DNA from: Oncomelania hupensis
Lineage: Eukaryota > Mollusca > Gastropoda > Littorinimorpha > Pomatiopsidae
DNA length: 64,000 nt
Assembly (NCBI GenBank): GCA_036898135.1
Contig: CM072515.1
Coordinates: forward strand, 22,627,700 to 22,691,699
Reading direction: 5' to 3'
The position numbers and the translations under genes are program-made. Below the pieces are notes generated by a model. The model was not told the DNA's origin. It worked only from the letters and a program-made list of their open reading frames with translations, and did not search any database. Positions 22,602 through 34,258 of the stretch are shown here, one piece after another. Positions within the stretch are counted from its first letter, which is position 1; the number at the start of each line of letters is the position of its first letter.

Positions 22602-23056
22602 CAGAGATGCCTAGGCGCCTTGATGCCTCTCAGTAATTTGGCAACTTGTTTTCAGTTAATTTTGGAACCTTTTTCAGTAATCATCAGTAATTCTTTTAAA
22701 GCTAATATAAACACACAAAAACTAAGCAAAAAACTAAATTATATTTCACTGTCACACTCCTCGGTTTTGTGCTTTCGTTTGGAAGCCATTTTAGAACTCT
22801 CGCTTGGTCACGTGATCACCTCTCGTAACATTTCGCGCAAGCTTCACGGTTACAAAAAAGCCTCAGACGAACCGTTAGCTTCGCGGTTAAAAATAAGAGC
22901 CTCAAACGAACCTATAAATATAGGCATCAGCGGCGCTATGAAAATCCGTAAAATTGATCGCTGCAAATCCGTAATTTCGCTAATTATTCCGTATTTCCGT
23001 AGTAACTATTGTTTTTCCGTAAAATTACGGACGTTCCGTAATACTAGGCATCTCTG
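22602..23056. mobile_element. hAT-like non-autonomous element, 6-bp target duplication CTATCA
   Basis: Inverted ends CAGAGATGCCTAG (22602-22614, 23044-23056) are flanked by CTATCA at 22596-22601 and 23057-23062. Subterminal CAGTAAT/CCGTAAT units are repeated on both sides, as is usual for transposase binding sites of hAT elements. The ends resemble those of the BED-finger element at 42577-43725. Confidence 0.9.
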
Positions 23057-23823
23057 CTATCACCATGGCTGTTCACTGTAGTGCACTTCAACTTTTGTGT
23101 TTTGTTATTGCTTGCCGTTTTCCCTCTTAATTCTTTTTTGTTGTTAAGCACAGGACGTATTTATACCTAACTTAGTTTTATGACTGTAATTCTGCTATGT
23201 TCTTGCCTGTCTGTTTGTGTGTACTTCGTTATGCTTGTTTATTGGTATCATTTTCTTTCAATTTGTAGTATGTGATCCAGAAAGAGCGTGTTTTAACACA
23301 CATTTAAACCTTAATTTTTTTAGTTTGAAATTACTGTCTCTCCATTCCATTACGGTGCACATCATCTTTTCTGTTGTTCAGCATCTCAGAAAAATAACAA
23401 CCCAGCTGTTGTGCTGTGTTGTGTTGATTTGTTTGTTCTGTTTTGTTTGTGATAATGAAACAAACGTGAAGTTGTGGTCTGATCGGTGAGTTCTGTTTCT
23501 TGTGGTATGTAAAAGTTTGTAAGAACAACAATGAAAACAGAGTCTGTGCTGAAACATTTTCAAATTGACTTGTGTGCTGCTCTTGGATTACTGATGTATG
23601 ACAAGTATACCAGTTAAATGGGATGTTTAAGAGTGGCCTTCGGGTAGGCATTGTTTGTTTTATTCAAATGTAGCTAACAATTTTTAAGATCTTTTTTCTG
23701 TCTTTTATATTACTAGACATTAAATGCACCATTTAGACTAATTTAAACCTCAAAACAAATTTCACATGCATACCATATACATGCCTATTATATGTAAGTA
23801 AATACGACTGTGTATACTCTGTT

Positions 23824-23826
<3 letters not shown>

Positions 23827-23882
<56 letters not shown>
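23827..23882. repeat. (TA)n microsatellite
   Basis: About 27 TA units directly abut the left end of copy B of the 1.95-kb TIR element. A shorter TA run abuts its right end, so insertion into a TA tract is likely. Confidence 0.9.
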
Positions 23883-23887
<5 letters not shown>

Positions 23888-25834
23888 TGCCGCATGACAA
23901 AACCCGGCTAAAGACGCCAGGAATGATTCGCTGCTACAGCCGTAGAACACTAAAAATAGGCTACCCCATCAATTTTAAGATTGTTGCCTCTTTGTCTTTA
24001 TTTAAGACTTTTCTTTAATATCCCAAACGGATTTTGTTCAAAAATTACTAAAACATTGTTTATTTTGTTGATTTTGATTAGGGTGTTGATCACACCTTGC
24101 TAAAACAATGGCACTAATTGACCTCCGATACCCCAACTTTTCTTGTCCGACTATGAAGGGAAATCCCCAATGTGGATTGATATATAACGTCTGGGGAGTG
24201 AAAAGTCCCTATTGGTACTACTTTTTGGTACATAAAAGTGTGTGGCATATGAATTTTTCATGAAATTCCTTGTTCTGAAGCTTGCTTGTGACACAAGTTG
24301 TGTTCGAATGCGTCCCTTGCCGGGTCGTGAAAAACGGAAGTGTTTCCTATAGATTTTCGACGATTTTTAGTTCAAAGTGAATTTTTTAATGTAGATAAAC
24401 TCATCTTACATCTATTTCAAGTGTTTTCTTGCAATATTTATGTTGCATTTGTTAGAAACAATTTGTCAAAGTAAGTGACCGATTCTTTTTGGAAACCGGA
24501 AGTGATGGCTTCGTCTCGAGCGTCTGTAGATGTGTCGTCTGCTAGAGTAGCTAGGGCCTTGAATCGACCCGGTTTTGCTTCTGAAGAGCTCCAAGAAATG
24601 CTTTCGGACTATTTTTATGATGGTGCTGGTGGGAACTGTGATGAAGATTATGATTCTGACGAGCAGAAGCTTGATCCCGTTATTAAACGATACCGTTTGT
24701 TTTCATTCAATGATTCATGTTTCGTAGGCCTCTTCGCTAGGCGTGTCTTTAATAATCCGTTATTCTACTTGCATAGATTTAGGTAAAGGTTGAAAAGGCG
24801 ATATCAGTGAAAGAATTACAGTAGGAGTGTGGAAAATATTTCAGTAGTATATTTTGTTGGGTGGGGGTGGGGTGGGGAGGGTTGAAAAGGTAAGTAGTCT
24901 GGCCTGCATTCAATATTACTAGCATGACAAGTTGACTATGTTCTCAGTATTTATTATTGTTGGTTTGTCTGTTTTAGGAAATGAACATGAGGACTATTTA
25001 CCAAATTACTAGTAATTAGTATTTGCTTTGATATTTGTGTTTATTTAAACTTTATAGAGCAAAATTACATGTTATTTTGATTTACACCTGTGACGCGACA
25101 GATTTATTCGACGTGCGGAAGGGAGTGGAGAATCGGGGAATTATTAAAGCTTGATTATTAGGACTGAAAACTACCTAATGAAACTTTTGTTTTAGGTTTG
25201 TAATCTTTGTTTGACTATTTGAACTGAGCTGATGTAGCTGCTTGCAATTAAACAAAAGATTACGTGACGGACGAGGGATTTAGGAGGTGGGGGGGGGAGG
25301 GGGCATTATGATAGGGTTTACTTTAGAAAAATGATTGATTCAGGCCATGTTCTTGATATATTATTATGTGGTTGAGTTATTATAGACTTGCTAAACACTT
25401 GTTTTATTTCTAATATGTTTAAAAACACTATGCATTATGGATGCATGGGTACATAATAAAATTGTGCGTACTGTTTTAATTTGTTTATGTTCAGTATTGT
25501 GTGGATGGTGTATAATGTGAATTTTCTCATCTTATCTCAACTCACTGCCATATTGCTGCCATCTTCTTGATTGTTTTGATACCAAATACATGCATGGGAA
25601 AATTCTGGTTGTGAAGTAATGATCATTTTACAATTCAAAACTTTGAAGGCAATTTCTGGAAATTAGCCCCCGAGAAAATAAAATATTAAAAAAAATCATA
25701 AAACATCAACCAATAAAGATAAAACAATTCTGTTTTTTGCATTTTGAAGATTATTTTTAGTACTTTGTTAATAAATAAATAAGTAATTTTTCATATTTTG
25801 ACACTTTAGCCTGGTTTTCTCATGCTGCAACACA
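23883..25834 (+). mobile_element. 1.95-kb TIR element, copy B, uninterrupted
   Basis: The ends are TGTGTTGCCGCATGAC and its imperfect complement (31 bp, four mismatches). The copy is almost identical to copy A in reverse orientation, and shows the site where copy A received its LINE. Apart from the 103-residue ORF no coding sequence was recognised. Confidence 0.85.
24475..24786 (+). CDS. 103-residue acidic ORF of TIR element, copy B
   Basis: Same ORF as in copy A: MASSRASVDVSSARVARALN, then RPGFASEELQEMLSDYFYDG and DEDYDSDEQKLDPVIKRYRL. Substitutions relative to copy A include P/R, DL/EM, C/G and S/L with length unchanged, so the frame is conserved. No known domain was recognised. Confidence 0.55.
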   Translation: MTDSFWKPEVMASSRASVDVSSARVARALNRPGFASEELQEMLSDYFYDGAGGNCDEDYDSDEQKLDPVIKRYRLFSFNDSCFVGLFARRVFNNPLFYLHRFR

Positions 25835-26880
25835 TATATATATATATTGTAAAGTGTTGTACTTCCAGATTACTTTGGTTTCTTTATTTCATTATTTTGT
25901 GTTCTTTTATTGTGGCACATTAGGATGTTTTGTTTACCGTGTTGTTTTGTGCCGTCTCATAGATTGTGCTGTGCTTTAAGATGTTGGCTTTCCTGTTTAT
26001 TGAAATGCAGCATGCATTTGTTTTTCAGATCTGTAAAGCGTTGTATAATTAAATTAAATACTTGGGGAGCAAACACTTTTTTTTTTTTTGGAAGGGGTGG
26101 GGGGAGCAGGGGGAGGGAGGGGTTTTCTTATTTACCCTTTTTTCTGTCTTGTGAATTGTGGCATGTTTTGTTTCGTATTACTGACGTGTATTATCTTCTG
26201 TGTTGTCGGCAACTGAGTACACAGCGAGCTAGCTGTGAGTGCTATGCGATAGGCCTACAGCTAGCTAGTTAGCTGTAGTAGATGTATCATTTTAAGCGCC
26301 ACTGTAGAAGGAAAAAAAGGAGAGTGAAAGTCGGTGAAGAGGGTGGATTAGCGTGATGGTGGTATCTCTTGCAAATTATCTTTAGCTCTAGTTGAATGCA
26401 GCTGACAGTATCTGGGAAAAAACACAGTGATTCACGGTCATAATAAAACAACAAGGCCATTTGGAAATACAATTCTGTAAGGGTAAATATAATTTTGATG
26501 ATGATAAAGACTAACACTAAAGGACAGATAAATATACAAGCACAATACGTGAGTTCATCATAAAAATTAATGATCAGGATGTAACCAAAAACCTATTGCG
26601 GTATAATAAAAGACAGATAATATCGATTGTCATATATTGCACAAAATATAACGTCTCTATAAAAGGTCAATGTGGAAGAAATCACCTGCAAATTATATAA
26701 CAAATGTCACATTTTTCAAAGTAATATTTGATCATATTTTTATTTCAATTAAATTTGAGGGACAAGCTATTCTTATTTTATCTGTTCACCGCATGCATGG
26801 TGGATTTTTACCACTCAAACATATAGCCTACGCTATGCATGCGAGTCAAAAACGCAATATTATCATGATCTAATACATCC
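25835..26880. other. Intron sequence with no recognised element
   Basis: It includes a T run and G-rich block near 26080-26120 and ends with a stray gctatgcatgcgagtcaaaa (26832-26851), the terminal motif of the TGACCTTGA repeat. Confidence 0.5.
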
Positions 26881-26894
26881 TCATTTTAGTTTAC

Positions 26895-27095
26895 CCTCTT
26901 TTTTTTGTTCAAGGACAAGAAGTCATCCAATGTGTCAATGCTGAGTGCTAGCTTGCTGTCAAGGCTTTTTTCGTCTTCCCAAGTGCCTTCACTTCCACGG
27001 CGGCCGCGTTTCTCAACTGTCGTATCAGAATCAGACCCGGATGACTCGGACACACTGAACTCATCGATGGCACGCTGGGCTTCGGTTACTTTTTC
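26895..27095 (-). CDS. Coiled-coil gene, exon 15 with acidic Ser/Asp insert
   Basis: The 67-codon exon begins EKVTEAQRAIDEFSVSESSG, continues SDSDTTVEKRGRRGSEGTWE and ends DEKSLDSKLALSIDTLDDFL SLNKKKR. The segment SESSGSDSD fits casein-kinase-2-type sites and KRGRRGS a basophilic kinase site; both are inferences from motif. The charge-rich, low-complexity middle breaks the coiled coil and probably acts as a hinge or regulatory linker. Splice sites are ttgtcag and GTAAAC. Confidence 0.85.
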
Positions 27096-27194
27096 CTGAC
27101 AAAGCATTAGAGCATAAAACATTTGCAGCACTGTAATGGCATTTAAAAAAAAAAAGAAAAAAAAAAGAAGAAAAAAGAAAAAGAGAACCACAAA

Positions 27195-27555
27195 AACTAG
27201 AGTCCATGCTCCTTATGAAATTCGCAATATTTAACATGAAAATGAGTGCCCAGAAAAAAAAACAACATAAAACTGGCAATGCAAAGTAATATGGACTTTG
27301 ATCTTTTTATGCTCTTGATCTTGAGATGACATTGACCTCTACCTCCAAATACAATCATGTACTATCAAATAAACTAGAGCCAAAATTGTTTTATGCCAAA
27401 AAAAAACTAGAAGGGCAAAGCCCATATGACTCACATACATGGTCCTTACGAAACTCACAATATTTAACATAAAAATTAGTGCTTAGAACAAAAATAAACG
27501 GGTGCATTAATATGTAAAGTAATACCGATATTGATCTTTCTATGCTCTTGACTGT
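27195..27555. repeat. Two truncated TGACCTTGA repeats in tandem
   Basis: 27195-27400 and 27405-27555 both begin with the same leading sequence (ctagaagggcaaagcccatatgactcac in the second) and stop early. A-rich runs join them. Confidence 0.7.
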
Positions 27556-28340
27556 CACGTGACCCGTGCGATTACGTGAAACACATAAACAACACAGACC
27601 TCAACGAGTCAAGTACAACTACTCATAAATTTTACAAGACCACACCGTTTTGCTGAGGTTTTTTTTTGATGTTTCACTATTTGGTTCTTTCATACACATA
27701 TATAAAACATGCACATCAATGAGGTGGAGTGAATGATGTTAAATGATATAATGCATGCACATATATATTGGTGTTACAAGGTATTACCTATTACTTATTT
27801 ATCTTAATACGAACTAGTACTTTATCGCTTTCCTGGACATCCATTCAAGACACAATTAGCATTATAAATCTACTTACAGTTTATCAGCTCCTGCTTCAAC
27901 ACGTGATAATAAAAGAATTAGTGTTTTCAGTCAGATAGTCAGTTTTTTTGTTTTTTCCCTTCACTTGTGGAGTAGCTCCTTATTGTAGATCTTCGGTGGA
28001 TATGGCTTCTCTGTATGTCAATATGCACACTCCGTTTACAGCCCAGCTTCCACTTGTTTATAAAAGTTATTATATGTCAAAACTCAAAGTCTATAGATCT
28101 TTACAGTTGAATGTTATTCACACAACAGGTTATTTGTTGATATCTGTAGTAGTAGATAGTCTTTATATAACACTGATGATATTATTTGTTCTTACAGATT
28201 CTTCATAGGAATAGTCACGTTGTTGTTATCACACATGTAGATTCACATAGTCCGGAATGTGGAATGATGTCTTTGAATGATATTCATTTCGATGATCCAT
28301 GATAGAATAAGGATGGTAGAATACCTAAAATTGCAAATGT
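27556..28340. other. Intron sequence, nothing recognised
   Basis: AT-rich sequence with no supported ORF, repeat or splice-consistent exon. Confidence 0.5.
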
Positions 28341-28343
28341 CCA

Positions 28344-29380
28344 GGGCCCAAGTGCACAACAGGTTGGTTAGGGTAGCCGCTTAAGTTTCACGCTATGTCC
28401 TAGCTGCAAGGTAGCTAGTTGACAGCTAACTTGGCACGCTAACCGGAGTGCATATTATGACTTTAGCTGGTAGGTAGCTACCTTGCAGCTAGATCATAGC
28501 GTGGAACTTTAGCTGGCAGCTTAGGCCAACGGGTATGACGTTTACGAAGACACGTCACGAAGTTGTAAATAGAATGAGGGGTTTTCTCCCACAAACCAGT
28601 GCGAAAAGTATGATGGCGGTTCCAACGCGAAAACGTAAAGCTAATTTTTCGACGAGCGAGTGTTTGTCGTTGATGGAGGCTTATGGGCAGCATAGAGAGC
28701 TGCTGCAGTCTAAATTTAAAACCGCTGTCACCAACAAGAAGAAAGCCCTGGCATGGGCCAGCATCACTGAGGCAGTAAACGCAGTGTCAACAATGTCAAC
28801 GGTGAGAACGACTGCTGAAGTCAAGGAGAAATTGGGGCAAGCTGTCCAGCAACGCTCGAAAGCAGCTCAGCAGAAGAACCCTCCCACAGGTTGTGGACCA
28901 CTGGAGGAGATGCCTGGGCTGGACTTGATGGCCGACATGTATGAGGACAGCAGCCTCATCGATGGCGTTGAGGGGGGCATGGATACTGCCTTTACTGGTG
29001 ATGATGATCAAGGTACGTTTGGATTTAGATTTAGATTTACTTTTGGGTTTATATTTAGATTTGTACTTTTGTATAAAATAAATGTGACTGAGGCATATCA
29101 GTTACCAATCATCAGTGTTGTAGCTATGAACACAGTAGGCCTATGTTACACATCATGTATTGCATTCGAGTAGGCCTATCACTGGTAAAGCGAACAAGCG
29201 TCTCCGTGGTTTTTTTTCCTCACATGTTTCCCCTCTTTATTTTCAGAACCAGTGGAGGATGACATAGAGGCTGATAGCAGAGGTGCTGAAGGTATGTTAA
29301 AAATTGAATGCATTGTCATAGAGCAGTAGTATGTGGTGTAATCAAGTTAATTATGTTTTTTGTTTTGCTGTAGTTTATTA
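28344..29380 (+). mobile_element. Harbinger-like element, 5' part
   Basis: The block starts with GGGCCCAAGTGCACAA, a typical Harbinger-type terminus, followed by a subterminal 28-bp inverted repeat (28389-28416 and 28476-28503) and a Myb/SANT-like gene on the plus strand. A matching right terminus was not found in the window, so the element is truncated or interrupted by SINE-like sequence from 29380. Confidence 0.55.
28613..29291 (+). CDS. Myb/SANT-like DNA-binding protein, two exons, Harbinger-type
   Basis: Exon 1 (28613-29012) encodes MAVPTRKRKANFSTSECLSL, then MEAYGQHRELLQSKFKTAVT NKKKALAWASITEAVNAVST; the basic start, the Trp and the helix pattern match the Myb/SANT-like domain of Harbinger accessory proteins and NAIF1-type genes. 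A GTACGT donor and ttttcag acceptor lead to exon 2 (29247-29291), PVEDDIEADSRGAE, phase matched, with another donor (GTATGT). Later exons were not found. In-frame ATGs at 28535 and 28610 are alternative starts. It probably delivers the transposase to its ends; whether it is still transposon-borne or domesticated cannot be told. Confidence 0.65.
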
Positions 29381-29384
29381 TCCC

Positions 29385-29670
29385 TTTCTATCAGGAAACT
29401 CTGGGCCGCCTCCCCTGGGGAAGGCGTAGTCGCAGCCAGTGGCGCGCCCAAACCCTATCTACCTAACGTTATTTGTGAATTTTTGAAATTTTTGCTGGGG
29501 GAGCAAACCGGAGTACCCGGAGAAAACCCCCGAGACGTTGCCCGAGTCGAAAGTAAATAATATTAGGAGAAACATAACGCCCAGATGCTGGCTCGAACCC
29601 ACACCTGTCAGGCGCCATTGGTTTCTGGCTTGTGGACAAGGCAAGTTAGTCCCGCCTTAGCCCATTTAGG
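29385..29670. repeat. SINE-like dispersed sequence
   Basis: The block has the motifs ggagtacccggagaaaaccc and ctggctcgaacccacacctg; the latter is a reversed B-box (GGGTTCGAGCC). This suggests a tRNA-derived SINE on the minus strand, but the A-box is unclear. Confidence 0.4.
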
Positions 29671-30405
29671 ACACAACGCTTTTTTTTAGTGACTGGTAAA
29701 ACAATCTATTGTAAACGAGTCGTCCTCTTAGCAGAGCTTGTTGCAGACTGATTTTCAACAGTAAAAATCCTTGAGCAATTACGTTCCTATGCGACAGGGT
29801 TTTTCCCTGCAATTGACTGGTCCTCAGAGCGACACAGTACAAAATAAAAACAAATGACGAAAGCTTCAAAATGCTACGTCTTTCAATTATTTGTGTGTTC
29901 GTCTCGGTGCTATCAAAACAGAATAATTATTGACATTTTTTTTTAATTTCAATATCATTTTCAAACAGCGTTATAATTCATAGCGTATAAACGTATCTCA
30001 ATGGAGCTTGTATCGCGACATTGACCTTGAGAAGACACTGACCACAGCTCCAAATACACTCATGTACTATCAAATAAATACAGCAAAAGTTGTATTATGC
30101 CTAAAGAATGGTGACCTTGGGATGATCTTGACCTGCAATGAGCTTGACCTTGAAATGACCTTGGACCTCATGTTACCTCTCATGCATGTCTGATCAAATA
30201 ACCCAATGTTGTTGCATACTATGGGTTAAAAAACAGCCATTCCACTGTATGATGACTTGGGTTTTTTTTGTATGTTTTTGCAAGGCCTAAAATGACCTTG
30301 ACTTTCAAGATCAACACAAAAATAGAACATATATGAAAGATCAACTATCATCTAAGTTTGGACTTCATATCTTTCATAGTTTAGAGTCAATGAAACTTCA
30401 AAGTA

Positions 30406-31369
30406 CAGTGGAACCTCCAGTATACGACCGTCCAAAATCTGAGAAAAAAACGGTCTTATAATAGAGGTGGTCTTATACAGACCTGCCTACCCCCCTCAGA
30501 GTAAAAGCGGGAGACAGGGGATCAAAAAGATAACCACCCTTTTCAACAACAGTTTTCAAGTATAACAAAAGCAACAGGATGCATGTCAAAAGCGTGAGTC
30601 TCCCGCCAAAAGCGGAAGAGTATGCAGGTCTGTCTTATACCGGAAACAAGGGGTGGGGTGGGGGGGGGGGGGGGGGAAGGGGGTCAGGCTCGGAGGGGTA
30701 TGTAGTCATAATTTTCACACTCACCAGCATGTATTCTCTGACAAAGGAAACTGTAAAACATGTTTCGTTTTTAGCTTTGTCTTTTATTCACAACTTCATA
30801 AATAAAAAACAGTTGAACTACTGCCAGACGCGTTCATCCAAGTCTGTCAGTGCAGAAGCTCTCAGTTTTGATGTTTTCCTTTTGCCACTTTCTCCATTCT
30901 CCCATCGTAGTTTCTAATATTCCTTATCCTTTATGATGAGCTGAATTTGGGTCTTCCCAACGTCTAAACTTCTTGCAATAGACAAACAACTCTCCCCATT
31001 TTCACTTCTTTCAATCACTTTTATTCTCTCTGCCAAACTCAAAACGTTCCTCTTGCGCAACGCCATTTTGACAAGCCAGTGTAGGCGAGTAATGTCCCTT
31101 ATTTGCGAACCGGAAATAGCAGACAACAGCATGCGTACACTAATATGAGAGAAAAAACGAAAGGTACAGACAACAAATTAACTCATATCCTCTTTTAAAT
31201 TGCCCTAAGACGGTCGTATAAAGGGCTTAAGACATGGTCGCTGGTCGCATAAACGAGGTTGTCGCATACCAGAGGTCATTTATTATTGGAAGTGAATCCG
31301 TCAGAAGTTTTCAGGTCACATAACGGAGGGTGTCGTATACCAGAGAGACGGACACTGGAGGTTCCACTG
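30406..31369 (-). mobile_element. pogo/Tigger-type transposon, deleted
   Basis: Inverted ends CAGTGGAACCTCCAGT are flanked by TA on each side, and the ends resemble known Tigger termini. The 964-bp element has a G run and a fragment of transposase on the minus strand, but no DDE catalytic region. Confidence 0.9.
30914..31132 (-). pseudogene. CENP-B/pogo N-terminal helix-turn-helix fragment
   Basis: The ORF contains MALRKRNVLSLAERIKVIER, then SENGESCLSIARSLDVGKTQ and IQLIIKDKEY, the Psq-type helix-turn-helix at the N-terminus of Tigger transposases and CENP-B. The start at MALRKR (internal Met) is the more natural one. The rest of the transposase is absent. Confidence 0.75.
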
Positions 31370-32119
31370 TACCTATACTAACCTACTTTGGACAGCTCCA
31401 AAGACCTTGACATGAAGTTGACCAAATCTGTACAGTACGTGTGTCTCATTGATATAAATCATGCATCAAAGAATCATAAATTCAATATTAATAACTTAGA
31501 AAAAGGTGAAATTTTGTTTCAAATGGTAATTTTTAAACTAACATTTGTTGACCTTGAAGTGAAGTCATTCATTCACTGATCATTTACGAGGTCTCATGGG
31601 TATACATCATCTTATCAAGTTTGGTTGTAATAGCTGAAATAGGTCCTGAGATATTAATCCACTTGCAAGTTTTGCACAGACGGCGAACGGCATATGGCGG
31701 ACATGCAGAAGGATTTTTTTTTTATACTGTCATTTTTGGACTATTTAGGACTCATCTCGCAGATATTTGTAAAAATGTTTGAAGGTGTGAGTACATAGAC
31801 TAACATTGCTAAGCATGTGAGTCAAAAAGCATCACTAATAAACCAACAACCGCCCTACATTCTTTTTTCTTTATAAGCAGGGTTTGATAGTTCAATAGGC
31901 CGGTTTCCATTAAGGCAAAACAAGCAACAGTGATGCTACCTGAATGTCAGAGATCTAACAAGCACAGGCTGTATGTAGACGTTTGCCCTGAATAGCCTCT
32001 TACGGTCAGTGTCTCTTTTGGGGGCTGATAATGACCTTAGTAACAGCAGCAAAAGGTCTTTTTATCCATAACGCTCCTGCAATAGGATGTTAAATATGTG
32101 TTTTTTAATGTATACATAC

Positions 32120-32182
32120 CCTGACAAGTTCAAGATCCAACAATTTATCTTCTACGATCCTTTTGAATTCATCAATGTCATC
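32120..32182 (-). CDS. Coiled-coil gene, exon 14
   Basis: The 21-codon exon DDIDEFKRIVEDKLLDLELV, then R, lies between gtgcag and GTATGT, phase 0 on both sides. Confidence 0.85.
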
Positions 32183-32414
32183 CTGCACAAAAAAAGGAAA
32201 AATATATATATATTTTTTAAAGCATTTAATTGAAGTGTATACTGCATATTTTGAGCACAACATACTGTTCAAGCTAGCAGTTTTAAGACGTTTGGAACCA
32301 CAACGTAATTGATATGATACACGGTATACAGCAATTACCACTCTGCTGCCCTACACGCATGAGCATGCATTTTACGAACACTGTTCATCTTATTTTAAGC
32401 ATAAGCCACCTTAC

Positions 32415-32546
32415 CATCAATCTCTGTCGTTCCTCTTCCTGGGTAGCTATTGTGACCTCCAGGTCTATTTCTTCATCTTTTAAATTCTGTTCCATTTGTT
32501 CAATGACCGAGGTTTCTTTCACCAGTTCAATCTCTAGCATGGAATT
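32415..32546 (-). CDS. Coiled-coil gene, exon 13
   Basis: The exon is 44 whole codons, NSMLEIELVKETSVIEQMEQ, then NLKDEEIDLEVTIATQEEER and QRLM, between ctgtacag and GTAAGG. It is acidic with regular Leu/Ile spacing. It lies 284 bp from exon 12, one of the few short introns. Confidence 0.85.
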
Positions 32547-32829
32547 CTGTACAGAAGATAACCACATGACTCACATTCACTGTACACCTCCCCCTCCCCC
32601 TCACCTGCCCCCCTCTTCCTCCCACTCCCTTCGCTTGTCCTCAGGCTATCCATGAACCTCAGAACTGTGTATTTTAAAAAAGCACAATGAATAAGTCTAC
32701 AGATTTGAACGATTGAGCTATACAATGCAATCCCCCATCAGGCAATGGCATTTATTCATTACACTACCTCTATGTAGCTACCTCACACAGCAGCCCCTGA
32801 TCAACCCTTGAAGTAACGCGTAGAGATAC

Positions 32830-32965
32830 CTGCTGGGATATGTGATCAAGCTTTGCCTGGCTCTCACTGACGAGAGCTCTCATCTCTTGCTGGAAGAGGG
32901 CACACTCCTCTCTCAGCTCCTTCAGTTCCTTTTCCGTTTTCTCTGTTTCTTGTTTTAATTCTTCT
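32830..32965 (-). CDS. Coiled-coil gene, exon 12
   Basis: The 136-bp exon encodes EELKQETEKTEKELKELREE, then CALFQQEMRALVSESQAKLD and HISQQ, the most regular coiled-coil stretch of the gene. The acceptor is gttacag and the donor CAG|GTATCT. It ends in phase 0 and joins exon 13 in frame. Confidence 0.85.
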
Positions 32966-34258
32966 CTGTAACACCAGGATTAACTCATTGCCTAAGATGC
33001 TCGTCATAGGATGTGCGATTCATTTGTACGGCTGCCAGCCCAACATGTCTTAGGAAGATCGGTAATGTCCGTTATAAGCAACCCAACTACTAAAGGGAGA
33101 GTACAATTGGGAGCAAGACTAATAATTCCTAATAGGTTTTTTTTTATCTCCCTTTAACTATAAAACCGAGTATTTAACTGTAAAATCGAGTACATTTGTT
33201 GAGAGAGTGAATTTTTATGGGTAAATGTGACGCTCGTATTTTACATCAATTCAAAATAGCAACTAATTCTAATATGACAATTTTATGTATACTAATCTAC
33301 AAAATCATTCATAAACATTTTGATACATATTCTGAATGCATTTTATATCATTAGTGCAAACTTGACATGTTTTGTGGTGAATGTACTATATATCCTGGAT
33401 ATCAAAAACTTGTGGGATTTTCACCACGTACAGTGTGAATACTTTAGTGCTATTTTCTTACAAAAGGTGCATAAGTGTATTTAATATATTTTTATTTCTT
33501 GAAAGAACATGCCATGACTTTACAAAAATTAATAGTTTTTCTATATTATCTTTTACAAAAATGAATAGTTTTGTAATGTTATCTTTTATATATTAGGTGG
33601 TTGAATTTTCAAAAATATTTGTTTAACTAGTGCGTTTTGAGGGAATACACATGGCAAAAACGTTTCCCCATTCAATGCGTTAATACCTAACATTTTTATT
33701 GTGGTACTTGTTATTCTATTAGCACAATATTACCACAACTGTTCAGTGCTGGTTTAATGTTTATACATCTGCAACATCCACAACTTTCAGTTCTATTTCC
33801 TTTTTATTTTGTGCATAGTTTAAAACACTTTCTGTAATGTTTCCAAGTATGAAAGAAATTAATCTTGGCTAACATTCATATGCATGCATAACAAGGTTAA
33901 CACTAGCACCAGCATTCAATTTCATATACCGTATATATCAGGGGTAGGCGTAGCATTCATATACCTACCAAGGGTAACGCTAGCACTAGCATTCAAATAC
34001 ATAAACCAGGGGTAAGGCTAGCTAAATCTTTCAATTTTGTATTCCTGAAAATATGCATACATAAAAATAAAGCACACTGTCAAAAGAATGTGGATTTATA
34101 CAAATAATTTTGCCAGTGGTACGACCCCTGACACAATAAACAGTACAACCCCTGACACAATAAACATATGAAAGAACTTTAGAGGGGTGGGTGACAACAG
34201 CATGGGATGGAGATCTAGAAAGGTGTGAAAAAAACAACAACAGGAACAGTTCTTTAAC
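32966..34258. other. Intron between exons 11 and 12, possible missed exon
   Basis: AT-rich and free of recognised repeats except short duplicated motifs (agcattcatatac-like units near 33900-34000). The phase conflict of the flanking exons makes this the place to look for an unseen exon; a weak candidate near 33770-33835 (reading SVLNYAQNKKEIELKV) does not fit the phase. Confidence 0.4.

Larger units (their letters stand above)
30005..31825. repeat. TGACCTTGA repeat copy, split by a pogo-like element
   Basis: The repeat family occurs on both sides of 30406-31369: gaaacttcaaagta to the left continues as cctatactaacctactttgg to the right, as in other copies. Its left end is missing. Confidence 0.8.

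Noticed and set aside
22620..23081. 153-residue ORF on the plus strand
   Set aside because: It lies inside and runs past a non-autonomous hAT-like element and has no domain.
23883..25834. piggyBac assignment of the 1.95-kb element
   Set aside because: The acidic ORF start is reminiscent, but flanks are TA, not TTAA, and the termini do not fit.
25910..26272. 120-residue Cys-rich ORF
   Set aside because: No splice or repeat context, composition driven by T/G-rich sequence, no recognisable domain.
33770..33835. Possible extra exon reading SVLNYAQNKKEIELKV
   Set aside because: The coiled-coil-like content is attractive, but neither side fits the phase of exons 11 and 12.
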